Source: Streptomyces sp. SAT1
GTDB lineage: Bacteria; Actinomycetota; Actinomycetes; Streptomycetales; Streptomycetaceae
Length of the DNA: 64,000 nt
Assembly: GCF_001654495.1 (NCBI RefSeq)
Contig: NZ_CP015849.1
Location: forward strand, 1,137,001-1,201,000
Direction: 5' to 3'
Shown here piece after piece: positions 17,637 to 27,658 of the stretch. Each line of letters begins with the position of its first letter. Position 1 is the stretch's first letter. The position numbers and the translations under genes were made by a program. The notes below the pieces were generated by a model, which was not told where the DNA came from, made no database searches, and worked only from the letters and a program-made list of their open reading frames with translations.

Positions 17637-18656
17637 TCAGACGCCGTCCGGGTCCGAGCGGTTCAGGGCCGACTTGGGAGCCGGTCCGGCCGCCAGCAGG
17701 TGGTCGGCGGCCGAGGTGTCCGTGACCAGGCTGGTGACCAGGCCGGAGCGGAGCACCGCGTCGATCGCCGCCGCCTTGCGCTGGCCGCCCGCGATGGCGA
17801 CCACCTCGGGGATCCGGCGGAGCTGGTCGGCCGTGACCGTGATGCAGCGCTCCCCCAGGTCCCGGCCGATCCGGCGGCCCTCGGAGTCGAAGAGGTGCGC
17901 GGCCATCTCGGCGGCGACGCCGAGCGAGGCGTAGTGGGCGCGCTCCTCGTCGCTGAGCATGTCGTGCACCGTGGAGATGCCCGGCTCCCAGGAGCCGATG
18001 GACACACAGGCGACCGTGACCTTGTCGAAGTACTCGAAGGCACGGGCGATGCCGGTCTGGTTGCGCAGCGCGGCGGCGGTGGCCTCGTCCGGCAGCAGCA
18101 TCGGCGCGTAGATGGGGTGGGCGTCGCCGCCGGAGACCTGGGCCGCGCGGCGCACCGCCTCCACCGAGCCGCGCTCGGAGGTCCCCGCGTCGTACACACC
18201 GGTCAGCTGGACCACGGTGCACGGGGGCAGCCGGTCCAGCGCCGCCGCCATGTGGATGGTGGAGCGGCCCCAGGCCAGGCCCAGCACATCGCCCTCGTCG
18301 ACCAGTTCGCCGAGCAGGTCGGCGGCGACCTCGCCCAGGTTCTCCGGGTCCGGGGTCTCCTCGGCCTCGGCCGGGGACTCGACCACGACGGCGTGCCTGA
18401 GGCCGTAGCGGGCGCGGAGCGCGTCGGAGCGCTCGGCGTCCAGCTCGGCGGGGACGCGGATCTCGATGCGCACCAGATCCCGTTCGAGGGCGGTCTCCAG
18501 GACCCGGGCCACCTTGAAGCGGCTGACGCCGAACTCCTCGGCGATCTGGATCTTGGACTTGCCCTCGAGGTAGAAGCGGCGGGCCATGGCCGCCGCCTGC
18601 ACCAGCTCAGCGGGTCCCATCCGCACTGCTGACCGGCCCGCCGACATACCCGACAC
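17637..18656 (-). CDS. SorC/DeoR-type sugar-binding transcriptional regulator
   Basis: A 339-residue regulator. The N-terminal helix-turn-helix is in AAAMARRFYLEGKSKIQIAE and EEFGVSRFKVARVLETA (about residues 20-60). The rest is the SorC-type sugar-phosphate-binding domain, with GLAWGRSTIHMAAAL, QLTGVYDAG, and VAIAGGQRKAAAI near the end. Such proteins respond to phosphorylated sugars. The start is GTG 18656, since GAGGAGAACGCC precedes it; an upstream start at 18695 would have to read through the tandem repeats. It sits just downstream of rpe, a pentose phosphate gene, which hints at control of pentose metabolism. Confidence 0.88.
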   Translation of the reverse strand: MSGMSAGRSAVRMGPAELVQAAAMARRFYLEGKSKIQIAEEFGVSRFKVARVLETALERDLVRIEIRVPAELDAERSDALRARYGLRHAVVVESPAEAEETPDPENLGEVAADLLGELVDEGDVLGLAWGRSTIHMAAALDRLPPCTVVQLTGVYDAGTSERGSVEAVRRAAQVSGGDAHPIYAPMLLPDEATAAALRNQTGIARAFEYFDKVTVACVSIGSWEPGISTVHDMLSDEERAHYASLGVAAEMAAHLFDSEGRRIGRDLGERCITVTADQLRRIPEVVAIAGGQRKAAAIDAVLRSGLVTSLVTDTSAADHLLAAGPAPKSALNRSDPDGV

Positions 18657-18668
18657 GGCGTTCTCCTC

Positions 18669-18698
18669 ACTGCTGTTCACACGACTGCTGTTCACACG
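18669..18698. repeat. Tandem 15-bp repeat upstream of the SorC-type regulator
   Basis: The 15-bp unit ACTGCTGTTCACACG occurs twice head to tail at 18669-18683 and 18684-18698, directly before the regulator's ribosome-binding site. Related GTTCA(C/T) cores recur further upstream near 18710 and 18757. A regulator binding its own leader or promoter is the likely meaning. Confidence 0.6.
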
Positions 18699-18772
18699 TG
18701 CATTCGCCGTTCATCCTTGCAGATTCGGCGCTGTCGATCAGCCCTGATGAGAGCCGTTCACGTACCTGATGC

Positions 18773-19459
18773 TCAGTGGTTGCACACCCAGGACGCCTGA
18801 GCGGTCGCTTTCTCCGCCTGGGTGCGCAGGGCACGGACCGCCTCGGCCGGGTCCTCGGCGCCGTAGACGGCCGAACCGGCGACGAAGACGTCGGCGCCGG
18901 CGTCCGCGCACCGCTCGATCGTCGAGGCCGACACCCCGCCGTCCACCTGGAGCCACAGCTGGAGGCCGTGCCGGCCGATCAGCTCCCTGGTGCGGCGGAT
19001 CTTCGGCAGCATGATGTCGAGGAACGCCTGTCCGCCGAAGCCGGGCTCCACCGTCATGATCAGGAGCATGTCCAGCTCGGGCAGCAGGTCCTCGTACGGC
19101 TCGATCGGGGTGGCGGGCTTGAGCGCCATCGAGGCCCGCGCCCCCTTGGCCCGGATCTCCCGGGCCAGCCGCACGGGCGCGGCGGCGGCCTCCACATGGA
19201 AGGTGACCGAGGAGGCCCCCGCCTCCACGTACTGCGGCGCCCAGCGGTCCGGGTCCTCGATCATCAGATGGCAGTCCAGCGGGGTGTCCGCCGCGCGCGC
19301 CAGGGACTCCACGACCGGCACGCCGAGCGTGAGATTGGGGACGAAATGGTTGTCCATCACGTCGACGTGGAGCCAGTCGGCGCCCTCGACCGCCTTCGCC
19401 TCCTCGGCGAGGCGGGCGAAGTCCGCGGACAGGATGCTGGGGTTGATCTGCACGGCCAT
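18773..19459 (-). CDS. rpe: Ribulose-phosphate 3-epimerase
   Basis: A 228-residue TIM-barrel enzyme interconverting ribulose 5-phosphate and xylulose 5-phosphate in the pentose phosphate pathway. Signature parts are [13 protein letters not shown] at the N-terminus, the metal-binding [34 protein letters not shown] and QVDGGVS. The family's usual length and ATG start fit. It follows rsmB by 79 bp on the same strand, so both may share a transcript. Confidence 0.96.
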   Translation of the reverse strand: MAVQINPSILSADFARLAEEAKAVEGADWLHVDVMDNHFVPNLTLGVPVVESLARAADTPLDCHLMIEDPDRWAPQYVEAGASSVTFHVEAAAAPVRLAREIRAKGARASMALKPATPIEPYEDLLPELDMLLIMTVEPGFGGQAFLDIMLPKIRRTRELIGRHGLQLWLQVDGGVSASTIERCADAGADVFVAGSAVYGAEDPAEAVRALRTQAEKATAQASWVCNH

Positions 19460-19538
19460 GCCCCAAGCCTGCCATGCCGCGGCGCCGGGCCGTAACGGCG
19501 GTACCCGGGGGCCGCGCCCCGGCCCAGGCCGCCGGGGC

Positions 19539-20957
19539 TCAGCCGGTCCGGCGGATCAGGGCCAGGTACATCGCGTCGGTGCCGTGCAGGTGCGGCCAGA
19601 GCTGGATGTCCGGGCCCTCGCCGAGCGCGGGGACGCCGGGGAGCAGCGGCCGGGCGTCGATCAGTTCGGTCTCCGGGAACTGCTTGAGCACGTCGGAGAC
19701 GACCGCCCTGGTCTCGGCGAGGTGGGGCGAGCAGGTGGCGTAGCCGACGACACCGCCCGCCCGGACCGACTCCAGCGCCGTGCGCAGCAGCCCGCGCTGG
19801 AGCGGGGCGAAGCCCTCCAGGTCCTCGGGGCGGCGCCGCCACCGCGCCTCGGGACGGCGGCGCAGCGCGCCCAGGCCGGTGCACGGCACGTCGACGAGGA
19901 CCCGGTCGAAGCTGCCCGGCCGCCAGGCGGGACGCGTCCCGTCGGCGGCGATGACCTGGTACGGGCCCGGGTTCCCGGCGAGTGCCTTGGCGACCAGGCC
20001 GGCCCGGTGCGGCTGCTTCTCCGAGGCGAGCAGCACCGCGCCGCGCCCGGCGGCCAGCGCGGCGAGCAGGGCCGCCTTGCCGCCGGGTCCGGCGCAGCCG
20101 TCCAGCCAGGCGCGGTCCGGTCCGTCGAGCGGCGCGTTCGCCAGGGCCAGGGCGACGAGCTGGCTGCCCTCGTCCTGGACGCCCGCCCGGCCCTCGCGCA
20201 CGGCGTCCACCGCGCCGGGCTCGCCGCCCTCGGTGAGCCGCACGGCGTACGGGGACCAGCGGCCGGGCAGCGCCGCCTCCTCGTGCAGGAGTTCATCGGT
20301 GGTGGCCCGGCCGGGCCGGGCGACCAGGGTGACCTCGGGCCGCTCGTTGTCGGCGTCCAGCAGGTCCTCGATGCCGGCGCGTCCGCCGCCGAGCGAGTCC
20401 CACAGGGCGGAGACGACCCAGCGCGGGTGGGAGTGGACGACGGCGAGGTGGTCCTCGGGGTCCTCGTCGTAGGGCGGGGCGACCGTCTCCAGCCAGCCGT
20501 CGAGGTCGGTGCGGGCGACCTTGCGCAGGACCGCGTTGACGAACTTGGCCCGGCCGTCGCCGAGCACGACCCGGGCCAGCTCGACGGTGGCGGACACGGC
20601 GGCGTGGCTCGGGATACGGGTGCCGAGCAACTGGTGGGCGCCGAGGCTGAGCACGTCCAGGACGGGCGGGTCGACCTCCCGCAGCGGCCGGTCCACGCAG
20701 GCGGCGAGGATCGCGTCGTACGTGCCCTGGCGGCGCAGCGTGCCGTAGACCAGCTCGGTGGCGAGCGCGGCGTCCCGCCCGTCGAAGTCGCCCTTCTCGC
20801 GCGCCTTGCGCAGCAGCGGCGGCAGGACGAGGTTGGCGTACGCGTCCCGTTCGTCCACGGCGCGCAGCGCGTCGAAGGCGAGGATGCGGACGGGGTCCTT
20901 CTGGGGCCGGCGGTAGGGCTTGGCGGGCTTGCGGGGCCGACGGGGGGTGTCGCTCAC
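19539..20957 (-). CDS. rsmB: 16S rRNA (cytosine-967-C5)-methyltransferase
   Basis: A 472-residue enzyme with an N-terminal NusB-like RNA-binding domain (residues 22-160) and a C-terminal SAM-dependent methyltransferase domain. The SAM loop is [20 protein letters not shown]. The catalytic cysteines are in [18 protein letters not shown] and [13 protein letters not shown], typical of the Sun/RsmB family. The start is GTG 20957 with GGAG at 8 bp. It follows fmt on the same strand, but a 1-kb repeat-rich gap separates them. Confidence 0.94.
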   Translation of the reverse strand: MSDTPRRPRKPAKPYRRPQKDPVRILAFDALRAVDERDAYANLVLPPLLRKAREKGDFDGRDAALATELVYGTLRRQGTYDAILAACVDRPLREVDPPVLDVLSLGAHQLLGTRIPSHAAVSATVELARVVLGDGRAKFVNAVLRKVARTDLDGWLETVAPPYDEDPEDHLAVVHSHPRWVVSALWDSLGGGRAGIEDLLDADNERPEVTLVARPGRATTDELLHEEAALPGRWSPYAVRLTEGGEPGAVDAVREGRAGVQDEGSQLVALALANAPLDGPDRAWLDGCAGPGGKAALLAALAAGRGAVLLASEKQPHRAGLVAKALAGNPGPYQVIAADGTRPAWRPGSFDRVLVDVPCTGLGALRRRPEARWRRRPEDLEGFAPLQRGLLRTALESVRAGGVVGYATCSPHLAETRAVVSDVLKQFPETELIDARPLLPGVPALGEGPDIQLWPHLHGTDAMYLALIRRTG

Positions 20958-21964
20958 GAAAAGGTGCTCCGGATGTCTGGGGCCGCCGTCACACGGACGC
21001 CCCGGCTGGGACCCGGGCCGCCGGTGCGTGTGGCCCGGATGCGCTGTCCGCCCAGCCTACGGCCCGTACGCCGGTGCCGCTCCGGCCCCTGGACCGACTC
21101 CGGCTCCTGGGTCCTCCGCCGACCTCTGGGTCCTCCGCCGGCACCTGGGTCTGCTTCGGCTTCCGGGTCCGCTTCGGCTTACGGTGCGGACCCGGCCCCT
21201 GGTTCCCCTGGGCCGTCCTGGCCCTCGGGTCCGTTCCGGGTTCCGGGACCGCTCCATCGCTGGCTCCACTTCGGGCTCCGGGGCCGCCCCGGCCTTCGGG
21301 GCCGCTCCGGGGTCCGGTGCCGTTCCGGCACCCGGGTCCGCTCCGGGTTCCGGCGCCCCTCCAGCCCTCGGGCCCCCCTCCAACCCCCGGGCCCACACCG
21401 GGTTCCGGTGCCGCTCCAACCCCCGGGTTCGCTCCGACTCCCGATGCCGCTCCGGCCTCCGGGCCCTTGCCCCCCGTCTGCCTCCCCCGCCGCGCCAGGA
21501 CTACGGACGACCGGCCGCGCGCACGCCGCCCCCGGTCCGCCGCCGTCCTCGCCCCTCACAGCGCCCCGCACGCCCCGTCCGGCCGGGACCGCCGGGCGGC
21601 CCGCCGGTGCGCGTGGCCCGGATGCGCTGTCCGCCCGGCCCACGGCCCGTGCGCCGGGTCCGCTCCGACCCGACCCGGCACCTGGGCCCGCTCCGGCCCA
21701 CGGGTCCCGTGCGGCCCCCGAGCCCTCGTACCCCGTGTCTGTCTCCCCCGCTGCGCTCGCCGCGCCAGGACTACGGCCGACCGGCCGCGCACACGCCGCC
21801 CCCGGTCCGCCGCCGTCCCCGTCCCTCACAGCGCCCCGCACCCCCAGCCCGACCGGGCGGACGGAGGTCGAACTGCCGGATGGCCGACCCTCCGGATGGC
21901 CGGGCCGAGGGGTGGCCGGCTCGTAGTCCGGCCGGGCCCGCCGGGCGGTCAGCCGGTCAGCCGG
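20958..21964. repeat. 1-kb non-coding region of duplicated blocks between fmt and rsmB
   Basis: No gene is supported here: the long frames encode only low-complexity Pro/Gly/Arg runs. Two block pairs are visible. A 67-bp block at 21018-21084 recurs at 21601-21667 with six differences. An 80-bp block at 21491-21570 recurs at 21761-21840 with four differences. Between them lies degenerate repetition of CGGGTCCG/TCCGGG-type words. The 8-mer GGTCAGCC is repeated three times in tandem at 21947-21970, running into the fmt stop codon. The region looks grown by local duplication. Confidence 0.75.
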
Positions 21965-22897
21965 TCAGCCGCCGAGGGTCTCGCCCTCGGCGATGCGCGC
22001 GCCGCGCGCCCAGTCCGCCGCCCGCATGGGCTTCTTGCCCTGGGCCTGGACCCACAGCAGCTCGACGGCGTACGACCCGGTGCCGACGCGGACGTCGTTC
22101 TTGCCGACGGCGAGCGCCCCCGGGGCGAGGTCGGTGCGCTGGGGCACGGGGGCGACCTGGATCAGCTTGAGGCGTTCGCCGCGGAACGTCGTCCAGGCGC
22201 CGGGCGCCGGCGTGCACCCGCGCACGACCCGGTCGACGCGCAGCGCGGGCGCGCTCCAGTCGACCCGGGCGTCCTCGACGGTGATCTTCGGCGCCAGGGT
22301 GACGCCCTCGGCCGGCTGCGGCACGGCCTTCAGGCTGCCGTCCTCGATGCCGTCCATGGTCGCGGCGAGCAGCCCCGCACCGGCGAACGCGAGCCGGGTG
22401 AGCAGGTCACCGCTGGTGTCGGTGGGCCGGATCAGCTCGGTGACGGTGCCGTAGACCGGGCCGGAGTCCAGGCCCTCCTCGATGAGGAACGTGGAGGCGC
22501 CGGTGATCTCGTCGCCCGCCATGAGGCTGTGCTGCACGGGCGCGGCGCCGCGCCAGGCGGGCAGCAGGGAGAAGTGCAGGTTGACCCAGCCGTGCGCGGG
22601 GATCTCCAGGGCGCTCGGGGGCAGCAGGGCACCGTAGGCGACGACCGGGCAGCAGTCCGGGGCGATCTCCCGCAGCCGCTGCTGGAAGTCGGGGTCACGC
22701 GGCCTCGCGGGCTTGAGCACCTCGATCCCGGCCTCCTCCGCGCGGTCGGCGACGGGGCTCGCGACCAGCCTGCGGCCCCGGCCTGCCGGGGCGTCGGGGC
22801 GGGTGACGACGGCCGCGACCTCGTGCCGCCCGGAGGCGATCAGGGCGTCCAGGGCGGGAACGGCGACCTCGGGGGTACCGGCGAAGACGAGCTTCAT
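21965..22897 (-). CDS. fmt: Methionyl-tRNA formyltransferase
   Basis: A 310-residue enzyme that formylates initiator Met-tRNA using 10-formyltetrahydrofolate. The N-terminal domain shows [25 protein letters not shown], the folate-site [17 protein letters not shown], and the catalytic aspartate region [10 protein letters not shown]. The C-terminal domain begins near residue 205 ([16 protein letters not shown]). The stop codon lies within a tandem 8-bp repeat. The ATG start at 22897 fits the family. Confidence 0.96.
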   Translation of the reverse strand: MKLVFAGTPEVAVPALDALIASGRHEVAAVVTRPDAPAGRGRRLVASPVADRAEEAGIEVLKPARPRDPDFQQRLREIAPDCCPVVAYGALLPPSALEIPAHGWVNLHFSLLPAWRGAAPVQHSLMAGDEITGASTFLIEEGLDSGPVYGTVTELIRPTDTSGDLLTRLAFAGAGLLAATMDGIEDGSLKAVPQPAEGVTLAPKITVEDARVDWSAPALRVDRVVRGCTPAPGAWTTFRGERLKLIQVAPVPQRTDLAPGALAVGKNDVRVGTGSYAVELLWVQAQGKKPMRAADWARGARIAEGETLGG

Positions 22898-23157
22898 GAG
22901 CGGGTGCGGGCCTCTCGGTCGGGATGGGATGCGCGGCCCACAAGTCTATGACCACGGACGACCACGGCCACGGCCACGGCGGGGAAGCCCCGGGACCGTG
23001 CGCCGCCGCCTCCGGCCGCGCACGGTCCCCCGCCCCGGCGGCGCCCGCCTGTTCGCGCGGCGGCGCACACCCCGTCCCGCAGCGCACGCCCGCCGCGCAG
23101 GGGGCGTACGCACATGCTCTTACGCCCCCAGAGCGTGACCAGCGGGCCGAAAACGCG

Positions 23158-23180
23158 TTGGTCAAGTGAGAGTTGACCAA
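23158..23180. promoter_or_regulatory. Palindromic operator candidate upstream of the HTH protein
   Basis: TTGGTCAA at 23158-23165 and TTGACCAA at 23173-23180 form a perfect 8-bp inverted repeat with a 7-bp spacer, 55 bp before the ATG of the next gene. It is A/T-rich against the local GC. The right arm contains TTGACC, which could be a -35 element, so binding would block transcription. The rest of the 336-bp gap to fmt holds no gene. Confidence 0.6.
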
Positions 23181-23234
23181 AAGGGGCCGCTCGTACGGCC
23201 CGTTCCTTTCAACGCCGGTTCGAGAGGCTTGTTC

Positions 23235-23780
23235 ATGGCCGACCACGCAACCCACGACGCCCAGGCCCGTGCCAGCCTGCACTTGCTGGTGCGGGACATC
23301 GAGCGGGTCCGCCGGCAGGTGGACGCGCTGCGCACGCTCACCGCCCAGCTGGGCAACGTCTACCGCCCGCGCCGCACCGGCCCCTCCACGGGCTTCGTCG
23401 TCTACGGGCGCGCCCCCGCCCCGACGGTCCGCCTCGCGCAGGAGCTGCGGGACAGCGTCGAGACCCTGGTCACGGCGGCCGTCGACTTCGACCGCTCGCT
23501 CGGTTTCTCGTGGGACGCCGTGGGCTCGGCGCTCGGCGTCACCAAGCAGGCCGTGCACCGCCGTTACGGCGCGCGCCGGGCCGCGGCGCAGGCGACGGCA
23601 GCGGAACCCGAGCGGACGCCGGAGACCCCCGGACCCCGCCCGGTCAACGTGGGTCCGGCCATCTCCTCCGTGCCCACGGTCCCCGCCGCCCGCTCCATGC
23701 CGACCCAGCCGACCGCGGGCAGCCCCGCGCTGCGGGAGGACGTCAGGCCCACGGCCTTCCCGGGCCCGCGCAACGGCTGA
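23235..23780 (+). CDS. Small HTH-containing protein of unknown function
   Basis: A 181-residue soluble protein found, as far as I recall, at this locus in many Streptomyces. Residues 10-40 form a long charged helix ([20 protein letters not shown]). Residues 80-115 contain [22 protein letters not shown], a clear helix-turn-helix of the kind used to bind DNA. The C-terminal third is Pro/Ala-rich and probably disordered. It is likely a transcription factor acting on the palindrome 55 bp upstream. The ATG at 23235 has GAGAGG ahead of it; the longer frame would start inside the palindrome spacer. Confidence 0.75.
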   Translation: MADHATHDAQARASLHLLVRDIERVRRQVDALRTLTAQLGNVYRPRRTGPSTGFVVYGRAPAPTVRLAQELRDSVETLVTAAVDFDRSLGFSWDAVGSALGVTKQAVHRRYGARRAAAQATAAEPERTPETPGPRPVNVGPAISSVPTVPAARSMPTQPTAGSPALREDVRPTAFPGPRNG

Positions 23781-23962
23781 CACCCCGTCACGCTGCGCCG
23801 CGCCCCCGCGCCGCGGCGAGCACCCCCACTCCCCCGCACGCCACCCCCACCTGCGGCCCCGGATCCGCCGTCGTTCCCTCCCCCTGTCTCCGGCCCCGGA
23901 TCCTCCGCCGGACACGCCGGACACGCCGGGCACGCCGGGTCCGGCACGCGCCCGCGTACACG

Positions 23963-26109
23963 TCAGCCGATGTCCGGCGGATCGATGCGCACCCACACCG
24001 CCGCTTCGCTCCCGCGCGCCGTCCGGGCCGCCTGCGCGGACTTCAGGGCCGCGGCGAGCGCGGCTCCGCTGCCGGGCGGCACCCGGACCAGGGCCCGGTC
24101 CCAGTGCTCGCCGGGGGCGGCGCGCCGGGCCGCCGGGGGCGTCCGGCCGGGGTGGCCGGTACCGGCACGGGGCCCAGGATCTCGGCCGTCGGCGGCAGGG
24201 CGACCCCGCGCAGGAAGTCCGCGACCGCCTCCGGCGGGCCCGTGACGGCGGCCATCCGGGACACCGGCGGGAAGCCCAGCTCGGCCCGCTCGGACAGCTC
24301 CCGCAAGGCGTGGCCGGCCGGATCCCAGCGGACGAGGGCCTGCACGGGCCGCAGGGTCGGCTCGGCGACGACGACCACGGTGCCGCCCGCCTCCTGCGGC
24401 CGTACCAGCGCGGCCGCGCCGATCCAGCGGCGCAGGGCGTCCTCGCCCGCCCGCAGGTCGGGGCGGCTCAGCATGGCCCAGCCGTCCAGCAGGAGGGCGG
24501 CGGCGTACCCGTCCTCGGCGACCGGCTCGGCGCCCGGTGTGCTGACCACCAGCGCGGGCGTGCCCGGCACGGTGTCGAGCACCTGCTCGCGGCCCGAGGT
24601 GCGCACCGGCACGGCGGGGAAGGCCCGCCCCAGTTCCTCCGCGGTGCGCCGGGCGCCGATCACCTGGGCGCGCAGCCGCGGGGAGCCGCACTCCGGGCAG
24701 TGCCAGGCGGACTCCTCCTGCCCGCACCAGTCGCAGCGGAGCACCCCCGCGTCCTGGCCCTGGAGCGGGCCCGCGCAGTGCCGGCAGCGGGCCGGGGCCC
24801 GGCACTGGGCGCAGGCCATCCGCGGCGCGTACCCGCGCCGGGGCACCTGCACCAGGACCGGGCCGTGGCGCAGTCCTTCCCGGGCCGTCTGCCAGGCGAG
24901 CGAGGGCAGCCGGGCGGCACGGGCGGCCTCGTCCCGGGCGAGGTCCCCGTCGCCCACCGTGCGCACGAGCGGGGCCGCCCGGCGCACCTGCTCGCGCGCC
25001 GCCACCAGGGGTCGCGCCCAGCCGGTCTCGACGAGCTGCGCCGCCTCGACGGTGCAGCTCCAGCCGCCGAGCAGGAAGGCGCACCGGTCCTGAGCGGCGC
25101 GCAGCAGCAGCACCTCGCGGGCGTGGGGCTGCGGCGCGTGCAGCTCGCTGTGGCTGTCGTCGCCGTCGTCCCACAGGGCCACGAGTCCGAGGTCGCGGAC
25201 CGGGGCGAACATGGCGGCGCGGGTGCCGACCACGGCCCGTACGGAGCCCCGGCGCACCGCGAGCCACTGCCGGTAGCGCTTCTCGGGTCCGGCGTCGGCG
25301 GTGAGCAGCGCGTGCCGTCCCTCGCCCAGCAGGCCGGTCAGCGCGGTGTCCAGGCGGGCGGCGATCCGGCCGTCCGGGACGACCACGAGCGCACCGCGCC
25401 CGGAGGCGAGCGTCGCGGCGACGGCCCGTGCCGTCTCCTCGCTCCAGCGCGGTCCGGGCAGCGCGTTCCACACCGCGCGGGGGATGCCGCCCGCGGCGAG
25501 CGACTCGATGAAGGCGGCGCCGTGCTCGTACCGGGTCCAGGAACCGGCGTCGGGGGCGGGGGGCGGGGGCAGCGGCTGCGGGGACGGCCGCCGCTCGGCC
25601 CGTGCGCTGCGCGGCGGCACGGCGAGCTGGAGCACGTCGGCGACACTGCCCGCGTAGCGGTCGGCGACGGCGCGCACCAGCGCGAGCAGTTCCTCGCCGA
25701 GCACCGGCTCGGGCGAGACGACCTGGGCGAGCGCGGCCAGCGGCCCGGAGTAGTCGGTCTCGGCGCGCCGCTCGACGAGGAAGCCGTCGATGAGGCCGCC
25801 GCCCTCGCGCCGGCCCTCGCGCACCCGGTGCCGGCCGGCCCCGAACCGCACCCGGACCCGCACCCCGGGCTGCGCGTCCGCGTCCAGCTCGGCGGGGACC
25901 GCGTAGTCGAAGGTGCGGTCGAGGTGGAGCACGCCCTTGTCGACGAGCACCCGGGCGACCGGAAGCTGCGGGGCCAGGGCCGCGCCGCGCCAGGTCCGGG
26001 GCTTGGCGCGGGGCTCCTTGGCCTTGCGCACGCTCTCCCGGATGAGCGCAAGCTGCTCGGGCGGCGCACCCTCGGCGCCGCCCGCCCCCGACCCGTTCTC
26101 GCTGCTCAC
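23963..26109 (-). pseudogene. priA: priA (primosomal protein N'), interrupted by a one-base frameshift near the 3' end
   Basis: Actinobacterial PriA of about 715 residues once one missing base is restored. The eight zinc cysteines are in place (CAQC, CRHC, CDWC, CPEC). As is typical of actinobacterial PriA, the Walker A and DEAH helicase motifs are absent (WDDGDD where DEAH should be). The main frame stops at 24043 with an unrelated tail after GRPRRPGAPP. The expected ending (GEHWDRALVRVPPGSG to DPPDIG) continues in the next frame to 23963. The break lies at the five-base run 24113-24117, where six bases would restore the frame. GTG 26109 has TAGGA upstream. Either a sequencing error or a true loss of the last 50 residues. 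Confidence 0.82.
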
Positions 26110-26146
26110 GCTTGCATTCCTACCAAACGGCACTGACAACGACGAC

Positions 26147-26189
26147 GGCTCCCAGGGCCGTGACCGGGTCGGGTCAGATCCTGGGAGCC
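26147..26189 (-). terminator. Terminator hairpin after metK
   Basis: GGCTCCCAGG at 26147-26156 and its perfect complement at 26180-26189 form a 10-bp stem, 22 bp beyond the metK stop on the minus strand. The 23-base loop is long. It separates metK from priA. Confidence 0.7.
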
Positions 26190-26211
26190 GAGGTGGTGTG
26201 CGGGGGACCGG

Positions 26212-27420
26212 TCAGACGCCGACGGCCTGGCGCAGCGCGTCCACGCGGTCGGTGCGCTCCCAGGTGAACTCGGGCAGCTCACGGCCGAAGTGGCCGTAGG
26301 CGGCGGTCTGGGAGTAGATCGGGCGGAGCAGGTCGAGGTCGCGGATGATGGCGGCCGGACGGAGGTCGAAGACCTCCTCGATCGCCTTCTCGATCTTCTC
26401 GGGCTCCACCTTGTGGGTGCCGAAGGTCTCGACGAACAGGCCGACCGGCTCGGCCTTGCCGATCGCGTACGCGACCTGGACCTCGCAGCGGGCGGCCAGG
26501 CCGGCGGCCACGACGTTCTTGGCGACCCAGCGCATGGCGTACGCGGCCGAGCGGTCCACCTTGGACGGGTCCTTGCCGGAGAAGGCGCCGCCGCCGTGGC
26601 GGGCCATGCCGCCGTAGGTGTCGATGATGATCTTGCGGCCGGTCAGCCCGGCGTCGCCCATCGGGCCGCCGATCTCGAAGCGGCCGGTCGGGTTGACCAG
26701 CAGGCGGTAGCCCTCGGTGTCCAGCTTGATGCCGTCCTCCAGGAGCGCCTTCAGCTCCGGCTCGACGACGAACTCGCGGATGTCGGGGGCGAGCAGCGAC
26801 TCCAGGTCGATGTCGGAGGCGTGCTGCGAGGAGACGACGACCGTGTCAAGGCGGACCGCCTTGTCGCCGTCGTACTCGATGGTGACCTGGGTCTTGCCGT
26901 CCGGGCGCAGGTAGGGGATCGTGCCGTTCTTGCGCACGTCGGACAGGCGCTTGGACAGGCGGTGCGCGAGGAAGATCGGCAGCGGCATCAGCGTCGGCGT
27001 CTCGTCGGAGGCGTAGCCGAACATCAGGCCCTGGTCGCCGGCGCCCTGCCGGTCCAGCTCGTCGTCGTCGCCCTCGACGCGGGCCTCGTAGGCCGCGTCG
27101 ACGCCCTGTGCGATGTCCGGGGACTGCGAGCCGATGGACACCGACACGCCGCAGGAGGCGCCGTCGAAGCCCTTCTTGGAGGAGTCGTAGCCGATCTCGA
27201 GGATCTTGCTGCGGACGAGGGTCGCGATGTCCGCGTAGGACTTGGTCGTGACCTCACCGGCGACGTGCACCAGGCCGGTGGTGATCAGCGTCTCGACGGC
27301 GACGCGGGAGGACGGGTCCTCGCGCAGCAGCGCGTCGAGGATGGTGTCGCTGATCTGGTCAGCGATCTTGTCGGGGTGACCCTCGGTCACGGACTCCGAA
27401 GTGAACAGGCGACGGGACAC
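26212..27420 (-). CDS. metK: S-adenosylmethionine synthetase
   Basis: A 402-residue enzyme joining ATP and methionine to form SAM. Signature motifs are [20 protein letters not shown] at the N-terminus, [15 protein letters not shown] near residue 118, and [19 protein letters not shown] near 273, the phosphate-binding loop. The GTG start at 27420 is chosen for the family N-terminus (SRRLFTSES) and the GGGAGCGTT just before it. The 238-bp gap to coaBC holds a 7-bp inverted repeat (27462-27468 / 27488-27494) in the metK leader; no SAM riboswitch was recognised. Confidence 0.97.
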   Translation of the reverse strand: MSRRLFTSESVTEGHPDKIADQISDTILDALLREDPSSRVAVETLITTGLVHVAGEVTTKSYADIATLVRSKILEIGYDSSKKGFDGASCGVSVSIGSQSPDIAQGVDAAYEARVEGDDDELDRQGAGDQGLMFGYASDETPTLMPLPIFLAHRLSKRLSDVRKNGTIPYLRPDGKTQVTIEYDGDKAVRLDTVVVSSQHASDIDLESLLAPDIREFVVEPELKALLEDGIKLDTEGYRLLVNPTGRFEIGGPMGDAGLTGRKIIIDTYGGMARHGGGAFSGKDPSKVDRSAAYAMRWVAKNVVAAGLAARCEVQVAYAIGKAEPVGLFVETFGTHKVEPEKIEKAIEEVFDLRPAAIIRDLDLLRPIYSQTAAYGHFGRELPEFTWERTDRVDALRQAVGV

Positions 27421-27658
27421 AACGCTCCCTGGGGTTGCAGCGGCTGCTGGCTGATCATGGGCGGACGGCACGGAGGCTGCGCCCGGTCCGTCCGAGAAAC
27501 AGTTTATCGGTCGCACTCGGCCGCCGGCCCACCTGTCTCGCCACTCGGGAGTGCTGTGACCTGCGGCACGGGCATTCTGCCCCGCGCCCGGGGCCCTTGA
27601 ACAGGGCACCTGAGCGGCGGCGTCCCGTGTTCGAGTCACGTGCGAAGCGGCGCGGCGG

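Noticed and set aside
21179..21841. A 220-residue minus-strand Gly/Pro/Arg-rich frame in the repeat region
   Set aside because: Composition is that of the repeats themselves; similar open frames exist on both strands and there is no start signal.
23173..26136. A 987-residue plus-strand frame opposite priA
   Set aside because: It is a high-GC antisense shadow of priA with arginine/glycine-rich sequence and no domain.
27421..27658. SAM riboswitch upstream of metK
   Set aside because: Only a 7-bp inverted repeat is visible; none of the SAM aptamer core sequences was found.
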